Shown here: positions 24,102-32,991 of the stretch, piece by piece
Numbering within the stretch: the first letter of the stretch is position 1
Layout of the letters: each line of letters opens with the position of its first letter
Source: Paenibacillus spongiae
GTDB lineage: Bacteria > Bacillota > Bacilli > Paenibacillales > Paenibacillaceae
Direction: 5' to 3'
NCBI RefSeq assembly: GCF_024734895.1
Contig: NZ_CP091430.1
Coordinates: forward strand, 3,614,501-3,678,500
DNA length: 64,000 nucleotides
The notes under the pieces: model-generated
Told to the model about the DNA's origin: nothing
What the model saw: the letters and a program-made list of their open reading frames with translations, nothing else
The model's database searches: none
Program-made: the position numbers and the translations under genes

Positions 24102-25901
24102 GTGCGGTATATTTTGTGTAAAAAGCGGATGAATGAGGTGATGAAGATCGGCCGGCTTTTGGGAGTTTGGCATTATTTCCGGAGCTTCAAGCTGCGCAAC
24201 AAGCTGTTGATTTGCTTCGGCCTGATCATTGCCTTAACGGTTCTGAACATCAGTTACTTCACTTACAACAAGACAGAGAATTATCTTAACCAGCTATCCA
24301 GTGGGGCGTACCGGGAAGTGCTGCGGCAAGCGAACGTGACGCTCGACTATAGGATGAAAAACTATGAGCGGGTGCTGAATACGTTCTATATCAGTGAAGA
24401 ATTTCAAGAATTATTAACGAATGATTACGCCAATAAGTTTGACGAATATGAGGCCAATAACCGGCTGCGCGATTTCATCGAATCCATTCTAAATACGTAC
24501 GAATATGTTCCAATCGTGAAAGTATACAATTTCAAGGAGTCGACCTTTTCCGGCTTTATCTATAAGGAATCGGACATTGTCGATGAAGCGTGGAAACAGG
24601 AGATTGTGACGAGTCCCTCTTTACGTATTCTGTGGAGCAACCGATTCACCGATACACACGATAAGACACTGCTGAAACTTGTTGCGGCCAAAGCGCTGCG
24701 GAACAAATTCAACAAGGTGTATGGCATCGTTTCGTTCGAAATTAATTCCTCCTATATGTTTAACCAGATCGACCATCTGGATTTGTTCCCAGAAGGAAAT
24801 GTTTATGTCCTCGATCAGAGCGGATTGCTAGTCTATCGCCAAAACAGTCGTGTTGCCGAAAGAGTTGGCGACCCGTATCGGCTGTATTCGAAGCTTACGG
24901 GCAATTCGGGTTCTTTTACTGAGACGATTGATGGAGTCCCTTACTTTATCGTTTATGACAAATCAACGGAGGGCAATTGGACACTCGTCGGTGCCACGCC
25001 GATGCGCGGTGCGCTATCGATCACGAAGGATGTTCGGGACTACATTCTTGTATTATCCATTCTGTTGATCGTCATCGGCTTTGTTGTCATATACGGCATG
25101 TCTTACTTTTTTACGAAGCGCCTCAGTTTGCTGACGGATGAGATGTTGAAGGTTAGTAAGGGAGCAATGAACATTCAGCTGGACATGAGGAGCAACGACG
25201 AAATTGGGGAAATGAATAAGGTTCTTCACCTGATGCTGCGTAAAATGATGAAAAATATGGACGATATTAGCGAGATGAAAACGACGGAAGCAAAGCTGCA
25301 AATGAAAACGCTGCAAATGCAAATCAATCCGCATTTTCTGTATAACACGTTATCCACGATCAATTGGATGGCGATGAATGCTGGTGCGGAAGATATCTCC
25401 GAAGCCGTTAACGCCCTAGCCAAATATTACCGGATCGGCCTCAGCAACGGCAAGGAGATCATCACGATCCGCGAAGAGCTGGAGCATGTCCGGAACTACA
25501 TTTATATCCAGCAAATTCGTACGAAAGATAATATCAAATTCGAGTATGATGTGGATGAAGAAGCATTGCCTTACTTGACGCCGAAGATGATCCTGCAGCC
25601 AATTGTAGAAAATGCTATTTATCACGGAATCGAGAAAATCCGCAAGACCGGGACAATCCGGATCGCCGTTAAGAAGTATGGGACCCACATTCGCTTTACG
25701 GTGGAAGATAACGGCTCCGGCATCGATGAGAGCAAACTGAACGATCAGCTGAATGGTTATGCCGCCAAGAGCTACGGGTTGTACAATATCGAGAGCAAGA
25801 TCAAGCTGTATTTCGGTCAGGAGTACGGGCTGCAAGTGGATAGTATACCCGGTCGCGGTACTTCTGTAACGATCGATATGCCGGCAAGTATGAACATGTG
25901 A
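24102..25901 (+). CDS. YesM-type sensor histidine kinase (module 1)
   Basis: 599 residues from GTG 24102 (AGGAAA 7 bp upstream). ATG 24129 and ATG 24141 are alternative starts; the latter has GAGGTG directly adjoining. The order is a transmembrane helix (about 29-50), an extracellular Cache-like sensor (to about 305), a second helix (about 309-332), HAMP, the His_kinase domain with phospho-His411 in INPHFLYNTL, and an HATPase_c domain (ILQPIVENAIYHG, DNGSGI). YesM kinases sense extracellular glycans and phosphorylate a YesN-type regulator, here encoded 18 bp downstream. The pair probably controls the importer operon starting at 27404. Confidence 0.93.
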   Translation: MRYILCKKRMNEVMKIGRLLGVWHYFRSFKLRNKLLICFGLIIALTVLNISYFTYNKTENYLNQLSSGAYREVLRQANVTLDYRMKNYERVLNTFYISEEFQELLTNDYANKFDEYEANNRLRDFIESILNTYEYVPIVKVYNFKESTFSGFIYKESDIVDEAWKQEIVTSPSLRILWSNRFTDTHDKTLLKLVAAKALRNKFNKVYGIVSFEINSSYMFNQIDHLDLFPEGNVYVLDQSGLLVYRQNSRVAERVGDPYRLYSKLTGNSGSFTETIDGVPYFIVYDKSTEGNWTLVGATPMRGALSITKDVRDYILVLSILLIVIGFVVIYGMSYFFTKRLSLLTDEMLKVSKGAMNIQLDMRSNDEIGEMNKVLHLMLRKMMKNMDDISEMKTTEAKLQMKTLQMQINPHFLYNTLSTINWMAMNAGAEDISEAVNALAKYYRIGLSNGKEIITIREELEHVRNYIYIQQIRTKDNIKFEYDVDEEALPYLTPKMILQPIVENAIYHGIEKIRKTGTIRIAVKKYGTHIRFTVEDNGSGIDESKLNDQLNGYAAKSYGLYNIESKIKLYFGQEYGLQVDSIPGRGTSVTIDMPASMNM

Positions 25902-25918
25902 AGAAGGAGCGATAGCGC

Positions 25919-27241
25919 ATGTTGAAAATTGTAATAGCCGACGATGCAGAGATCGAACGGGAAGGGCTGGTGCAAAATATCCGCTGGGCCGATCTCGGAA
26001 TCACTGTAGCGGGGGCGGCGGCAGATGGCCTTGAGGCCTGGGATTTGATCGAAGAATATCAGCCTGATATCGTGCTGACCGACATCAAGATGCCAATCCG
26101 CGATGGAATCGAATTAGCAAAGCTGGTTGCGGCAACCTATCCGGCGACGAAAATCATTTTTTTCTCAGGATACGAAGACTTTAATTTCGCGCTTGAGGCG
26201 ATCAAGTCGAAAGTGTGCGAATACGTGCTTAAGCCATACACGCTGCGTGAAATTACTGATGCACTGCGCAAGACGGCCGAACAGTGCCGGCAGGAACAAG
26301 AGAAAAGTCGAGAGGAGCTTCTGCTCAAACACAAATTCGAAGAAACGAAGCCGTATCTGAAGGAGAAGCTGCTGAAAGACATCGTGTACGGCTTGGTTCG
26401 GAATGAACAGGTTCTGCAAGAGATGCTGCGTTTTCTAAATATTAGACCTGTTCACTCAAGCTTCACGCTAATGCTCTTTAAGACCGATGAACGTGACAAT
26501 AATTCCGCCCACAACCCGGAGCAGCTCGAAACGCCCATGCGCGCCATCCTAGATTCACTGCTGGAACAGCGCGAACTGGCCGCTTATTGGCGGCAATCGA
26601 TTGTAGAAGTCCAGACGCTATTCAATTTCCGGGACGGTGAGTTTCTCCTCTTGCTGAATAATGAGGAAGCACGACTACGCGACAAGGCGGAGCTGGTATC
26701 GTTCGGCCTCAAGGTGAAGACATCGCTCGAAGAACGCATCGATACGAGGGTGACGGTATGCGTCAGCAACCCGGTTGAGCAAATGCTGCAGATAGCCGGG
26801 TGCTACAAAGAAGTGAGGGAAATGTTGAAGGTTGCCCCGCTGCTTGGTCGGGATAAGGTTATTTTCTATGATGACATGAACACCCCCGATACGTTCAACC
26901 GAATGAACAAAATCGTCAACAACGTCAAACAGATCATCTCGGTCAAATACATGGAGCCCATTACGTTGAAGGACATCGCAGGCGAAGTATTCATATCCCC
27001 TAATTATTTGAACTCGATTTTTAAGAAATCCACTGGAAAAAACATGAACAAATATTTGATCGAGGTCCGAATCACAAAGGCGATGGAGCAACTGAATGAA
27101 GCCGATGCCGTTATTAGCCGGGTATCGGAAAACGTCGGTTACCGGAACGTAGCTCATTTTAGCACATTGTTTAAGAAGCATACCGGCTTGACACCTATGG
27201 AGTACCGTGAAAACTCAATTAGAACACAAAACAAATCGTGA
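25919..27241 (+). CDS. YesN-type response regulator with AraC DNA-binding domain (module 1)
   Basis: 440 residues from ATG 25919. The receiver domain (1-120) has the acidic pair ADDAEIE and phospho-acceptor Asp55 in VLTDIKMP. A linker with coiled-coil character follows. The AraC-type double helix-turn-helix occupies about 340-435 (ITLKDIAGEVFISPNYLNSI, then VGYRNVAHFSTLFKKHTGLTP). It partners the kinase directly upstream. Its likely target is the promoter at 27356, which has a good -10 but no -35, as expected for an activated promoter. Confidence 0.94.
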   Translation: MLKIVIADDAEIEREGLVQNIRWADLGITVAGAAADGLEAWDLIEEYQPDIVLTDIKMPIRDGIELAKLVAATYPATKIIFFSGYEDFNFALEAIKSKVCEYVLKPYTLREITDALRKTAEQCRQEQEKSREELLLKHKFEETKPYLKEKLLKDIVYGLVRNEQVLQEMLRFLNIRPVHSSFTLMLFKTDERDNNSAHNPEQLETPMRAILDSLLEQRELAAYWRQSIVEVQTLFNFRDGEFLLLLNNEEARLRDKAELVSFGLKVKTSLEERIDTRVTVCVSNPVEQMLQIAGCYKEVREMLKVAPLLGRDKVIFYDDMNTPDTFNRMNKIVNNVKQIISVKYMEPITLKDIAGEVFISPNYLNSIFKKSTGKNMNKYLIEVRITKAMEQLNEADAVISRVSENVGYRNVAHFSTLFKKHTGLTPMEYRENSIRTQNKS

Positions 27242-27259
27242 GATTGGAATGCTCCGCTG

Positions 27260-27294
27260 AAAGCCGCCGCCTGCTCGAAAAGGCGGCTTTTTAT
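27260..27294 (+). terminator. Rho-independent terminator
   Basis: The 9-bp stem AAAGCCGCC/GGCGGCTTT (27260-27268 with 27282-27290) has a T run after it. It separates the two-component operon from the transporter operon. Confidence 0.88.
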
Positions 27295-27355
27295 ATTCGT
27301 GAGAATACGAAACAAATCGTGGTTTTGGAATGTACCAATGGGGCAAACATGCTGA

Positions 27356-27381
27356 TATAATTTCGTTTGTAAACGCTATCA
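27356..27381 (+). promoter_or_regulatory. Importer 1 promoter with a perfect cre site
   Basis: TATAAT (27356-27361) has no recognisable -35 at 16-18 bp. TTGTAAACGCTATCA (27367-27381) matches every position of the CcpA consensus WTGNAANCGNWNNCW. It starts 6 bp after the -10 and so covers the transcript start. This suggests an activator-dependent promoter (YesN) with glucose repression. The start codon follows 22 bp later. Confidence 0.78.
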
Positions 27382-27403
27382 AACTAAATGAGGTGTAAAC
27401 AAA

Positions 27404-28321
27404 TTGATTTCTAAGCGACTGTTCCATCGCATGCTGGCCCAAAAATATTTATATCTCATGGTCGTGCCGTGCATGATCTGGTTTATCGTATTCAATTACA
27501 TCCCGATGGCCGGTATCATAATTGCCTTCAAGAAGTATACGTTCGCCAAAGGTATATTCGGTAGTCCATGGGCAGGACTTCAATACTTCGAGCAGTTCGT
27601 AACCGGTTACCACTTCAAGATCATTCTAATCAATACGCTCGCCATCAGCTTTCTGAAGCTCATATTCGCTTTCCCGGCGCCGATCGCGCTTGCTCTTCTG
27701 CTTAATGAAGTTAAACTCAAGCTGTTCAAACGGTCGGTGCAGACGCTCTCCTATATGCCGCACTTCATTTCGTGGGTCATCGTCATCGGAATCTGGGGAC
27801 GCATGCTCTCTGTCGACGAAGGGATCGTCAATACGGTGCTTATTAAGCTGGGCATTGCGGATGAACCGATCAACTTTATGCTGACTTCCCAATACATGTG
27901 GTCCATTGCCACCTTATCGGAAATCTGGAAGACAGTCGGCTTCAGCAGCATTATTTATCTCGCCGCGCTGTCCGCGATCAACACGGAGCTGTATGAAGCT
28001 GCAGGCATCGACGGCGCCGGAAGATTCAGGAAACTCTTTCATATCACGCTGCCGGGCATCCGGCCAACGATTGCCATCCTCTTCATTTTGGCCATAGGCG
28101 GTATCTTCTCCTCTAATTTCGATCAATTATACATCATGGGGCTCCCGCCGGTACTGGACAAAACGGAAGTAATCGACACCTATATTTACAGATATGGTCT
28201 GCAACATTTACAATACAACATCGGAGCGGCAGCGGGACTGCTGAGATCGTTCGTAGCGCTTATACTCGTCCTGCTAACGAACAAAATCGTCAAAATGCTA
28301 GGGGAAGACGGATTGTATTAG
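27404..28321 (+). CDS. CUT1 ABC sugar transporter permease, LplB/MalF-type (importer 1)
   Basis: 305 residues from TTG 27404; GAGGTG (27390-27395) lies 8 bp upstream, better than ATG 27431. Six transmembrane segments are visible. The EAA loop that contacts the ATPase is at YEAAGIDGAGRFRKLFHITLPGI. The family start (PCMIWFIVFNYIPMAGIIIAFKKYT) is that of LplB-like permeases, which import oligosaccharides together with a lipoprotein and a shared ATPase (MsmX-like) encoded elsewhere; none is in this window. It is the first gene of a permease-permease-binding protein operon. Confidence 0.94.
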   Translation: MISKRLFHRMLAQKYLYLMVVPCMIWFIVFNYIPMAGIIIAFKKYTFAKGIFGSPWAGLQYFEQFVTGYHFKIILINTLAISFLKLIFAFPAPIALALLLNEVKLKLFKRSVQTLSYMPHFISWVIVIGIWGRMLSVDEGIVNTVLIKLGIADEPINFMLTSQYMWSIATLSEIWKTVGFSSIIYLAALSAINTELYEAAGIDGAGRFRKLFHITLPGIRPTIAILFILAIGGIFSSNFDQLYIMGLPPVLDKTEVIDTYIYRYGLQHLQYNIGAAAGLLRSFVALILVLLTNKIVKMLGEDGLY

Positions 28322-28340
28322 CTAGAACAGGAGGGTAGAT

Positions 28341-29222
28341 ATGAAACAAACTTTCGGAGAAAAAGTATTTGACGTCTGCAATATTATCATGCTGTCTGGA
28401 CTTGGTTTTGCTACCTTGTACCCTCTATGGTATGTAGCGGCTATCGCCTTCCACGATAGTACGGTTTCCAGTTATTTCGACGTCTATTTCTGGCCTGGAG
28501 CGTTCACGCTGGACAATTTCAGAGTCGTCTTTGTGACCGATGCGTTGCTTAAAGGATTCCTAATTACCGTGCTGCGAACAGTCCTCGGATCGCTGTTATC
28601 CGTGTTGGCTTGCGGTCTGCTTGCTTATGGCTTATCCAAAAAATATTTGATCGGCCGGACGCTGTTTTTGAACATCATCATCTTGACCATGTTTTTCAGC
28701 GGAGGATTGATTCCGTTCTACATTCTTCTGAAAAACCTGCATCTGCTCAACAGCTTCTGGGTGCTTATCGTTCCATCGCTGCTTAGCGCCTGGACCGTGA
28801 TTCTGATGAAAACATATTTCTCCAGTTTGCCTGACAGTGTTGAGGAATCGGCGAAAATAGATGGCGCCAACGATTTGACAATCTTTTTCCGAATAGTCGT
28901 TCCTATGTCCATGTCGCTCATTGCTACGATGCTGCTGTTTTCCGCTGTTGGACACTGGAACGACTGGGTTTCAGGGGAGATGTTCATTATGAATCCCGAT
29001 TTGCTGCCCGTCCAAACGATTCTCATGAGAATGATCACCCAGACTGATGCGAGCAGCATGGTACAGCAGAGCATGAGCATGGAATTCGTTAATAAGTCTC
29101 CTGCAATCGAATCAATCAAGATGGCCTCCATCGTCGTCACAACCGTGCCGATCCTGCTCGTATATCCTTTTCTGCAAAAATATTTCGTACAAGGCGTTAT
29201 GATCGGATCAGTCAAAGGGTGA
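28341..29222 (+). CDS. CUT1 ABC sugar transporter permease, MalG/YtcP-type (importer 1)
   Basis: 293 residues from ATG 28341 with AGGAGGG just upstream, 19 bp after the first permease gene. It has six hydrophobic segments, the EAA motif EESAKIDGANDLTIFFRIVVPMS, and the usual C-terminal LVYPFLQKYFVQGVMIGSVKG. It forms the heterodimeric channel with the preceding permease. Confidence 0.94.
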   Translation: MKQTFGEKVFDVCNIIMLSGLGFATLYPLWYVAAIAFHDSTVSSYFDVYFWPGAFTLDNFRVVFVTDALLKGFLITVLRTVLGSLLSVLACGLLAYGLSKKYLIGRTLFLNIIILTMFFSGGLIPFYILLKNLHLLNSFWVLIVPSLLSAWTVILMKTYFSSLPDSVEESAKIDGANDLTIFFRIVVPMSMSLIATMLLFSAVGHWNDWVSGEMFIMNPDLLPVQTILMRMITQTDASSMVQQSMSMEFVNKSPAIESIKMASIVVTTVPILLVYPFLQKYFVQGVMIGSVKG

Positions 29223-29297
29223 CAATCAATCATTGGTATGCGGCTCTGCCCAGGGCTTATATACACAACAACAATAGTAATGAAGGAGGAGAACAAA

Positions 29298-31048
29298 TTG
29301 AAGAAGTTGGGTATAAAAAAGTGGGTCAGTCTTTGCATCGTTATTCCACTGTGTTTATTTTCACTTGCAGCATGCAGCTCGAATGATGATAAAGGCAAAC
29401 AGACGGAGCAAGCTTCGCAGGACGGCAAAGGCAATCAGACGGAGCAAGCTGCGCAGGACGGAAAAGGCAATCAGACGGAACAAGCAGCGCAGGATGACAA
29501 GAAGCTGGAAGATTACACGGAGGAAATGAAAATTACCGCCTATCAAGGTGCAAATTATGGCGGTCCAAGCAACAGTTCGGCAACTGAATATGCCAAATAT
29601 GTCAAGCAGAAGTTCAAGATCAATGTCGACGATTTCGTATGGCCGGCGGGGGAAGAAGTCAAGAAGAAATTAAGCTTGTTCGCCGCATCAGGTGAAATGC
29701 CTGATATCGTCCAATCTACAAGTGACCCTGCTACCCTGCAAATTCTAAACCAAATGTCGGATGCGGGCATGCTGCTGGACATCGAACCTTATTTAAGCAA
29801 AAGTCCAAACGTTATGAAATATTTGACGAAGCCAATCATCGACTCCTATCGCAATCCAAACGACGGCAAGCTTTATGTATTGCCGGGATTTACGATCAAC
29901 CCGGAACTGAAGGATGAACTGACGATTGCTGTCAACAACGTCTTGATGGTAAGGGAAGACTGGTTGAAGAAGCTGAATCTGGATGTTCCGCAAACACCGG
30001 ATGAGTTTTATGAAGTGTTGAAAGCATTTAAAACAATGCCTGCTGTGAACGGCAAGAAAGTTATTCCTTATCTTCCGCTATGGGAAGGGAATGAGATTAA
30101 TACTCATATCGGTGCTATGTTCGGGATTTGGCAGTATAGAACGGCAGTAGACGAAAACGCTCAAAAGATGGTCGATGCGCATGAGAAGCCGGAGTACCTC
30201 GAATATTTGAAATATGCGTCCAAACTGTTTAGAGAAGGCCTGGTAACCCGGAAGCCTATAAGATGAAATGGCAGGAAGCCTATAACGATATTTTACCGAA
30301 AGGTTATGCTGGAATCGCCAATATGTGGCCTTCGGAAATATACGGTCTTACCACAGTCCTGCAGAAGAACGATCCGAATGCCAAATATGTGCCTATGCCG
30401 CTCCCCAAAGCACCAGGCGTAACGAACAGCCAGCTTGAGCGCATCAATACACTTGGGGGATCAGGAATCGTAATCAGCAGCAAAGTGAAGGATCCGGAAA
30501 GGCTGTTCAAATACATCGACTGGATGGCAACAAACGAGGGCTGGTCCACGATGACCTTTGGACCGCCGTCCAAGGACAATGGAACGTGGTATATCGATGA
30601 GCAAGGCAAATTCATCGATAATGAGCAGCTTCAGAAGCAAAAATCCGCAGAGATCCCAAGATGGGGAGTTGACGTACTAGGTAACTGGGCATATGGATTA
30701 CCTGGAGTGCTGAAGTATACACAAGATCTCCTAATGGATGAGGCCCGCCAGCCTGAACCGCTGCGTGAATTGGCCAAACAGCAGTATGCCAACGAAATTT
30801 TCATTGATACGGTTTACGATATTTTTCTGAACTCGCAACCAGGACCAGTCCGAATAGCCAAGGGCATCGATCTGGACAAAATTTTCAAAGAGACGGAAGC
30901 AAGAATCATAATGCAAAGCAAGGATGACGCCGATGTGGAGAAAATGTATGCCTCTATGATGGCTGAAGCCGAAAAAGCCGGATTTACGGAAATTTTAAAA
31001 GAGGATTATGTCCGGTACATGGCTGTTAAAGAGAAGTATGGAAAATAG
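29298..31048 (+). pseudogene. Extracellular sugar-binding lipoprotein (importer 1) with a one-base deletion
   Basis: Start TTG 29298 with AAGGAGGA (29283-29290). The signal peptide ends in the lipobox LAAC. The first frame runs to TGA 30264-30266; the second, from about 30245, continues the same protein (NPEAYKMKWQEAYNDILPKG) to 31048. At the junction, LVTRKPIR replaces what should read LVNPEAYK, as in the paralogue at 46853 (LIDPEAYT). The 1751-nt span is one short of a multiple of three; one added base gives 583 residues, the family's usual size. So the importer lacks its binding protein, or this is a sequencing error. After the lipobox lies a linker of three 12-residue repeats. Confidence 0.85.
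29391..29498 (+). repeat. Three 36-bp tandem repeats in the lipoprotein linker
   Basis: Units at 29391-29426, 29427-29462 and 29463-29498 differ at a few bases and encode KGNQTEQAAQDG-like blocks, just after the lipid-anchored Cys. They lengthen the tether between membrane and binding domain and could vary in number by slippage. Confidence 0.9.
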
Positions 31049-31054
31049 AGTGAT

Positions 31055-31100
31055 GACTGACAAGTTAAAGCTTCGTTACAGGGACTTTGGCTTGTCAGTC
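31055..31100 (+). other. Intercistronic hairpin
   Basis: The perfect 10-bp inverted repeat GACTGACAAG/CTTGTCAGTC (31055-31064 with 31091-31100) begins 6 bp after the binding-protein stop. There is no T run, so it is more likely an mRNA stability or processing element than a terminator; such hairpins follow binding-protein genes and keep their mRNA abundant. Confidence 0.5.
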
Positions 31101-31140
31101 CGACGGTTATTATCGCATATAGTTAAGGAGAATCGATATT

Positions 31141-32943
31141 ATGAAGTGTTTCATTCTAATTGGTCAGAATGCTTCTTTACTGGAGCGCAAAGCGGTGCAA
31201 TTGTTCGCTGATCGATCGCGGGCTAGAAGCGGGCTCGAGGTTGGGGTAATTGAGGAGCAGACCGAACAGGAGAATTTCGAATCTAACGTGTCCCGCATTA
31301 TCATTGGTACGCCAGACAGTTCGGCTCTCATCAGGCGAGCCTGTACCGATGACATACTGCGAATTCCAGCCGATTCAGGATCGGAGGGCTTTGTCATTCG
31401 AAGCAGTGCGGACGGGGGAATTACGTATGTCGCCGCTCTGAGTGAACACGGCGTACTGTACGGTCTTGGCAAGCTGCTGCGCCGCATTGAATATGCTGCA
31501 GGCGAGATGCGAATTCCGTCGCTCGATCTGGAATCCCGGCCGGACAAAACCATTCGTGGGATATATTTTGCTACCCATTTCGGCAATTGGTATTGCCACG
31601 CAAATCTTGATGTTGTTCAGACCTATTTGGAAGATTTGGCGTTGTGGGGGATTAACGAGTTACTCGTCTGGTTCGACACATCCCGGATCCCGTCGTTAGA
31701 GGACGGACGGCCATTGCTGGATCGCCTTGCGAAATTCGAAGCGTTCGCGGGAGAGGTCGGGATGAAGGTCGGTCGAATCGCAATTGCCAACGAAGGGTTT
31801 CAGGGGCAGGTCGGATCCGGTCGACCGATGTTAGGCAAAAATTGCTTCGACGAAACCGACTATCACCCGTTTCGCGCCAGAGATCGGATTTTCGGCGGCT
31901 TTGATACCGATATTTGCCCGTCGCAACCTAGCGGACGGGAGATCATTTTATCGAATAAAGAAATGATGTTCTCCAACATGCCAAAGATCGATTCCTTCTG
32001 GCTATGGCCTTACGATCAGGGAGGCTGCAATTGTCCGCAATGCACGCCATGGCCGAAAACGTTCATGGAGTTGAGCCGGGAGATCGCTGCAACTGCAGGT
32101 AGAATGTTTCCCGAAATGACCATCAATATCAGCGCCTGGTGGTTTGACGCCTTCCAGACCGGTGAAGATGACGCCTTCTTTAAGTATCTGGAGGAAGAGA
32201 ACAAGCAGGACAATTCCTGGTTCAAATCCATTTTTGCCGGAGCTGTTGAAGTCAAACGATGGAAGCAGCACGGCCGAATTGTACCGAAGCGGCATCCAAT
32301 CGTGCTTTTCCCGGAAATCAGCATGTTCGACGGTGTTCCGTGGGGCAGCAAGGGCAGTAACCCGGCTCCGCGCAAATTCGCCGCTGAATACGCTGAGCTG
32401 CGTGATTCCATCGAGGGAGCCTTCCCCTATTCAGAGGGCATCTATGAGGACATAAATAAATTTGTATGGGCTCAGCTGCTGTGGCATTCCAAGACGGAAA
32501 TTGAAGAAATGGTACGGGAATATTGCCGTTTCTACTTCGGAGCCGGTGTGGAGCAACAAGCGGAGCAGCTTATTCTTGATCTGGAGAACGTTGTTACTGG
32601 AGCGGAGGAGGGACTCATTGCCGGGGAATTGGAGACAAGGGTCGATGTGATCGGCATACACATGGAAGATTGGGCAGAGCAAGGCTGGCGTTGGAGGCTG
32701 CTAGCATCGCGGTGCCGGATCCAGGCATGTATTGACGGATTGAAGAACAAGGGGACGAATGACGTACTGATCGAACGTTTCCGTACCTTATATGAAGAGA
32801 TACAGTCGGAACTGAACTTGCATCGCCAGGGCGCATCACTTGAACCATGGATTTATACGCCGTCCGAGACGGCTCTCGACATCATTCTTGGTCGGGCGGA
32901 TGTCGTCAACCTAAAGCTCGCTGCGCCGACAGACGATAAATGA
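31141..32943 (+). CDS. Glycoside-hydrolase-like protein with GH67N/GH20b-type N-domain, family unassigned
   Basis: 600 residues from ATG 31141 (AAGGAGA upstream). Residues 1-115 resemble the small alpha/beta domain in front of GH20 and GH67 enzymes (IIIGTPDS, SEGFVIRSSADG, GVLYGLGKLLRRI). A TIM-barrel-like part follows (TIRGIYFATHFGNWY, LALWGINELLVWFD), with a metal-like or structural cysteine set GGCNCPQC. A helical C-terminus (about 480-600) closes it. No signal peptide, so it acts on imported oligosaccharides. It lies 93 bp after importer 1 and is probably co-transcribed with it. Substrate unknown; a hexosaminidase- or glucuronidase-like activity is a guess from the N-domain only. Confidence 0.75.
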   Translation: MKCFILIGQNASLLERKAVQLFADRSRARSGLEVGVIEEQTEQENFESNVSRIIIGTPDSSALIRRACTDDILRIPADSGSEGFVIRSSADGGITYVAALSEHGVLYGLGKLLRRIEYAAGEMRIPSLDLESRPDKTIRGIYFATHFGNWYCHANLDVVQTYLEDLALWGINELLVWFDTSRIPSLEDGRPLLDRLAKFEAFAGEVGMKVGRIAIANEGFQGQVGSGRPMLGKNCFDETDYHPFRARDRIFGGFDTDICPSQPSGREIILSNKEMMFSNMPKIDSFWLWPYDQGGCNCPQCTPWPKTFMELSREIAATAGRMFPEMTINISAWWFDAFQTGEDDAFFKYLEEENKQDNSWFKSIFAGAVEVKRWKQHGRIVPKRHPIVLFPEISMFDGVPWGSKGSNPAPRKFAAEYAELRDSIEGAFPYSEGIYEDINKFVWAQLLWHSKTEIEEMVREYCRFYFGAGVEQQAEQLILDLENVVTGAEEGLIAGELETRVDVIGIHMEDWAEQGWRWRLLASRCRIQACIDGLKNKGTNDVLIERFRTLYEEIQSELNLHRQGASLEPWIYTPSETALDIILGRADVVNLKLAAPTDDK

Positions 32944-32991
32944 ACGTTGCACTACATTTATAATCCATGATGAGAGGAATGTATAAATATA

